From contig CAIJZG010000222.1 in the NCBI GenBank assembly GCA_903825065.1, forward strand, positions 1 through 15,933: a stretch of 15,933 nucleotides of DNA. The letters run 5' to 3'. This stretch comes from an uncultured Bacteroidota bacterium. Its GTDB lineage: Bacteria > Bacteroidota > Bacteroidia > Chitinophagales > Chitinophagaceae. Position numbers and translations under genes: made by a program. The notes beneath the pieces are model-generated. The model saw only the letters and a program-made list of their open reading frames with translations, was not told where the DNA came from and did not search any database. This document shows, one piece after another, positions 14,688-15,933 of this stretch (positions are counted from its first letter, which is position 1; each line of letters opens with the position of its first letter).

Positions 14688-15933
14688 TTACTTTTTACTG
14701 GCTTTCTGATCTTCCCACATCTCGCTGAATGTTTTTGCACTAAACTCTAATTCGGAACGATGTGTAGTCCATCCCTTGAATATTTTATTCACCATCCAAT
14801 TCTTCAATTTCCCATTTCCCAAATTCATCAAGGTTCTATTTAAACTTGCGGCTTTCCAGGCTTTCCAGGCAATTCGTTCTGCGATAGTACTGCCTCCACT
14901 AACCACGGCTTCGTGTCTATTCTCTAGCAATAGTTCGTGCAGATTAATCCTAACAGGACAAACTTCGGTGCAATTGCCACATAAGGAAGATGCATAACTT
15001 AAATGTTTATACTCTTCCATACCTTGCAAATGCGGGGTAATTACTTTACCTATTGGACCGCTATAAGTTGTTTCGTAAGAATGGCCTCCAATATTTTTAT
15101 AAACAGGGCAAGCATTTAAACAAGCTCCACAACGTATACAGTACAATGCTTCTCTGGTAATAGGGTTTGCCAGCAAATTAGTACGGCCATTATCTAAAAG
15201 TATAACATACATTTCTTCAGGACCATCCAATTCATTAGCCTGCTTAGGACCTGTTATGATGCTATTATAAACCGTTACGCGCTGGCCTGTTCCGTAAGTA
15301 GAAAGTAATGGCCAGAAAAGTGGTAAATCATGAATGGAGGGTAGCATCTTTTCAATTCCCACAACCACAATATGTGTTTTTGGAAAGGCACAACTTAATC
15401 TTGCATTACCCTCGTTTTCAGTAACCGCAATAGCGCCAATATCTGCGAGTAAAAAGTTAGCGCCTGTAACACCTACTTCGGCTTGCACATATTTTTCGCG
15501 TAATTTAATTCTGGCTACTTGAGTTAATTCTTCTGGTGATAGCCCTCCGGGTGTTCCCAATTTATCTGCAAATAACTTAGCCACATCCTCCTTGCTTTTG
15601 TGCATGGCTGGGGTAACAATATGATAAGGGGGTTCACCGTCTAATTGTTGAATATATTCACCTAAATCAGTTTCTACACTTTCAATACCTATTGATTCAA
15701 GATAATTATTTAGATGAATTTCTTCTGTAACCATACTCTTGCTTTTCACAAGTGTCTTACAATTTTTTGCCTTACATATTTTTCCGATTTCGGATAAGGC
15801 TTCCTCTGCATTTTCTGCCCAAATTACTTTTGCACCTCTTGCCGTAATTCTTTTTTCAAAATTTTCCAGATGTGTGTCCAGGTGTTCTATAGCATCCCAC
15901 TTTTTATTTTTTGCTATCTCTCTGGCAAGCATA
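14688..15933 (-). CDS. lutB: LutB-type iron-sulfur lactate-utilisation protein, 5' end outside window
   Basis: The frame is open to the right edge. An ATG at 15932 is the first visible codon, but family members have roughly 50-70 residues before this point, so the gene is most likely cut. About 414 residues are visible. Residues to about 250 form the LUD domain, with VKSKSMVTEEIHLN (62-75), GVTGANFLLADIGAIAVTENEGN (154-176) and FPKTHIVVVGIEKM (183-196). A ferredoxin-like pair of 4Fe-4S motifs follows: CIRCGACLNACP (Cys265, 268, 271, 275) and CGNCTEVCP (Cys318, 321, 325). The tail WTTHRSELEFSAKTFSEMW matches the usual C-terminal LutB region. With LutA and LutC it oxidises L-lactate in Bacillus subtilis. 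No lutA or lutC is in view; they may lie beyond the edge. Only the gene's 5' end is missing. Confidence 0.93.
   Translation of the reverse strand, partial: MLAREIAKNKKWDAIEHLDTHLENFEKRITARGAKVIWAENAEEALSEIGKICKAKNCKTLVKSKSMVTEEIHLNNYLESIGIESVETDLGEYIQQLDGEPPYHIVTPAMHKSKEDVAKLFADKLGTPGGLSPEELTQVARIKLREKYVQAEVGVTGANFLLADIGAIAVTENEGNARLSCAFPKTHIVVVGIEKMLPSIHDLPLFWPLLSTYGTGQRVTVYNSIITGPKQANELDGPEEMYVILLDNGRTNLLANPITREALYCIRCGACLNACPVYKNIGGHSYETTYSGPIGKVITPHLQGMEEYKHLSYASSLCGNCTEVCPVRINLHELLLENRHEAVVSGGSTIAERIAWKAWKAASLNRTLMNLGNGKLKNWMVNKIFKGWTTHRSELEFSAKTFSEMWEDQKASKK

Overview
The window looks like a chromosomal segment of a Bacteroidota bacterium, most likely from the Chitinophagaceae or a close relative. 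The supporting signs are the low G+C content by eye, starts without clear Shine-Dalgarno sequences, -7 promoter elements of the TAnnTTTG type, and gene families typical of that phylum (kinase-RapZ fusion, DUF7033-like deacetylase, LutB). The family assignment is inference. There are no tRNA or rRNA genes, no CRISPR array and no insertion sequence. It reads as a core chromosome with one accessory-looking patch, the umuDC region.

Bases 1-2520 (minus strand) hold a tight three-gene operon: a sugar kinase fused to a RapZ C-terminal domain, a MurU-like sugar-1-phosphate nucleotidyltransferase, and the start of a Gfo/Idh/MocA oxidoreductase that runs off the left edge. The first two resemble the AmgK/MurU cell-wall sugar salvage pair. 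The fused RapZ domain suggests built-in amino-sugar sensing.

Bases 2725-3165 encode a small exported thioredoxin-fold protein. Bases 3176-5575 hold a 2H-phosphoesterase-like gene divergent from a umuD-umuC pair. The shared 74-bp gap contains a 20-bp inverted repeat. The UmuD homologue has lost both catalytic residues (Ser to Ala, Lys to Arg), and the 2H protein has degenerate motifs. UmuC looks intact, including a clamp-binding motif. This is the most unusual part of the window.

Bases 5622-6571 encode an ECF-like sigma factor and a two-helix membrane protein with a charged, His/Cys-bearing tail. A strong inverted repeat separates them from an exported amidohydrolase (6622-7905). Bases 7952-9145 encode a free-standing C-terminal half of carbamoyl-phosphate synthase large subunit. 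It has its own promoter-like -7 element and a very good intrinsic terminator. Next come comEC (9208-10818), purH (10962-12455) and an EamA transporter (12473-13366).

On the minus strand at the right end, a LutB-type iron-sulfur protein (cut by the window edge) is followed by a polysaccharide-deacetylase-like protein, best started at a GTG. This gene meets the EamA gene stop to stop with no gap.
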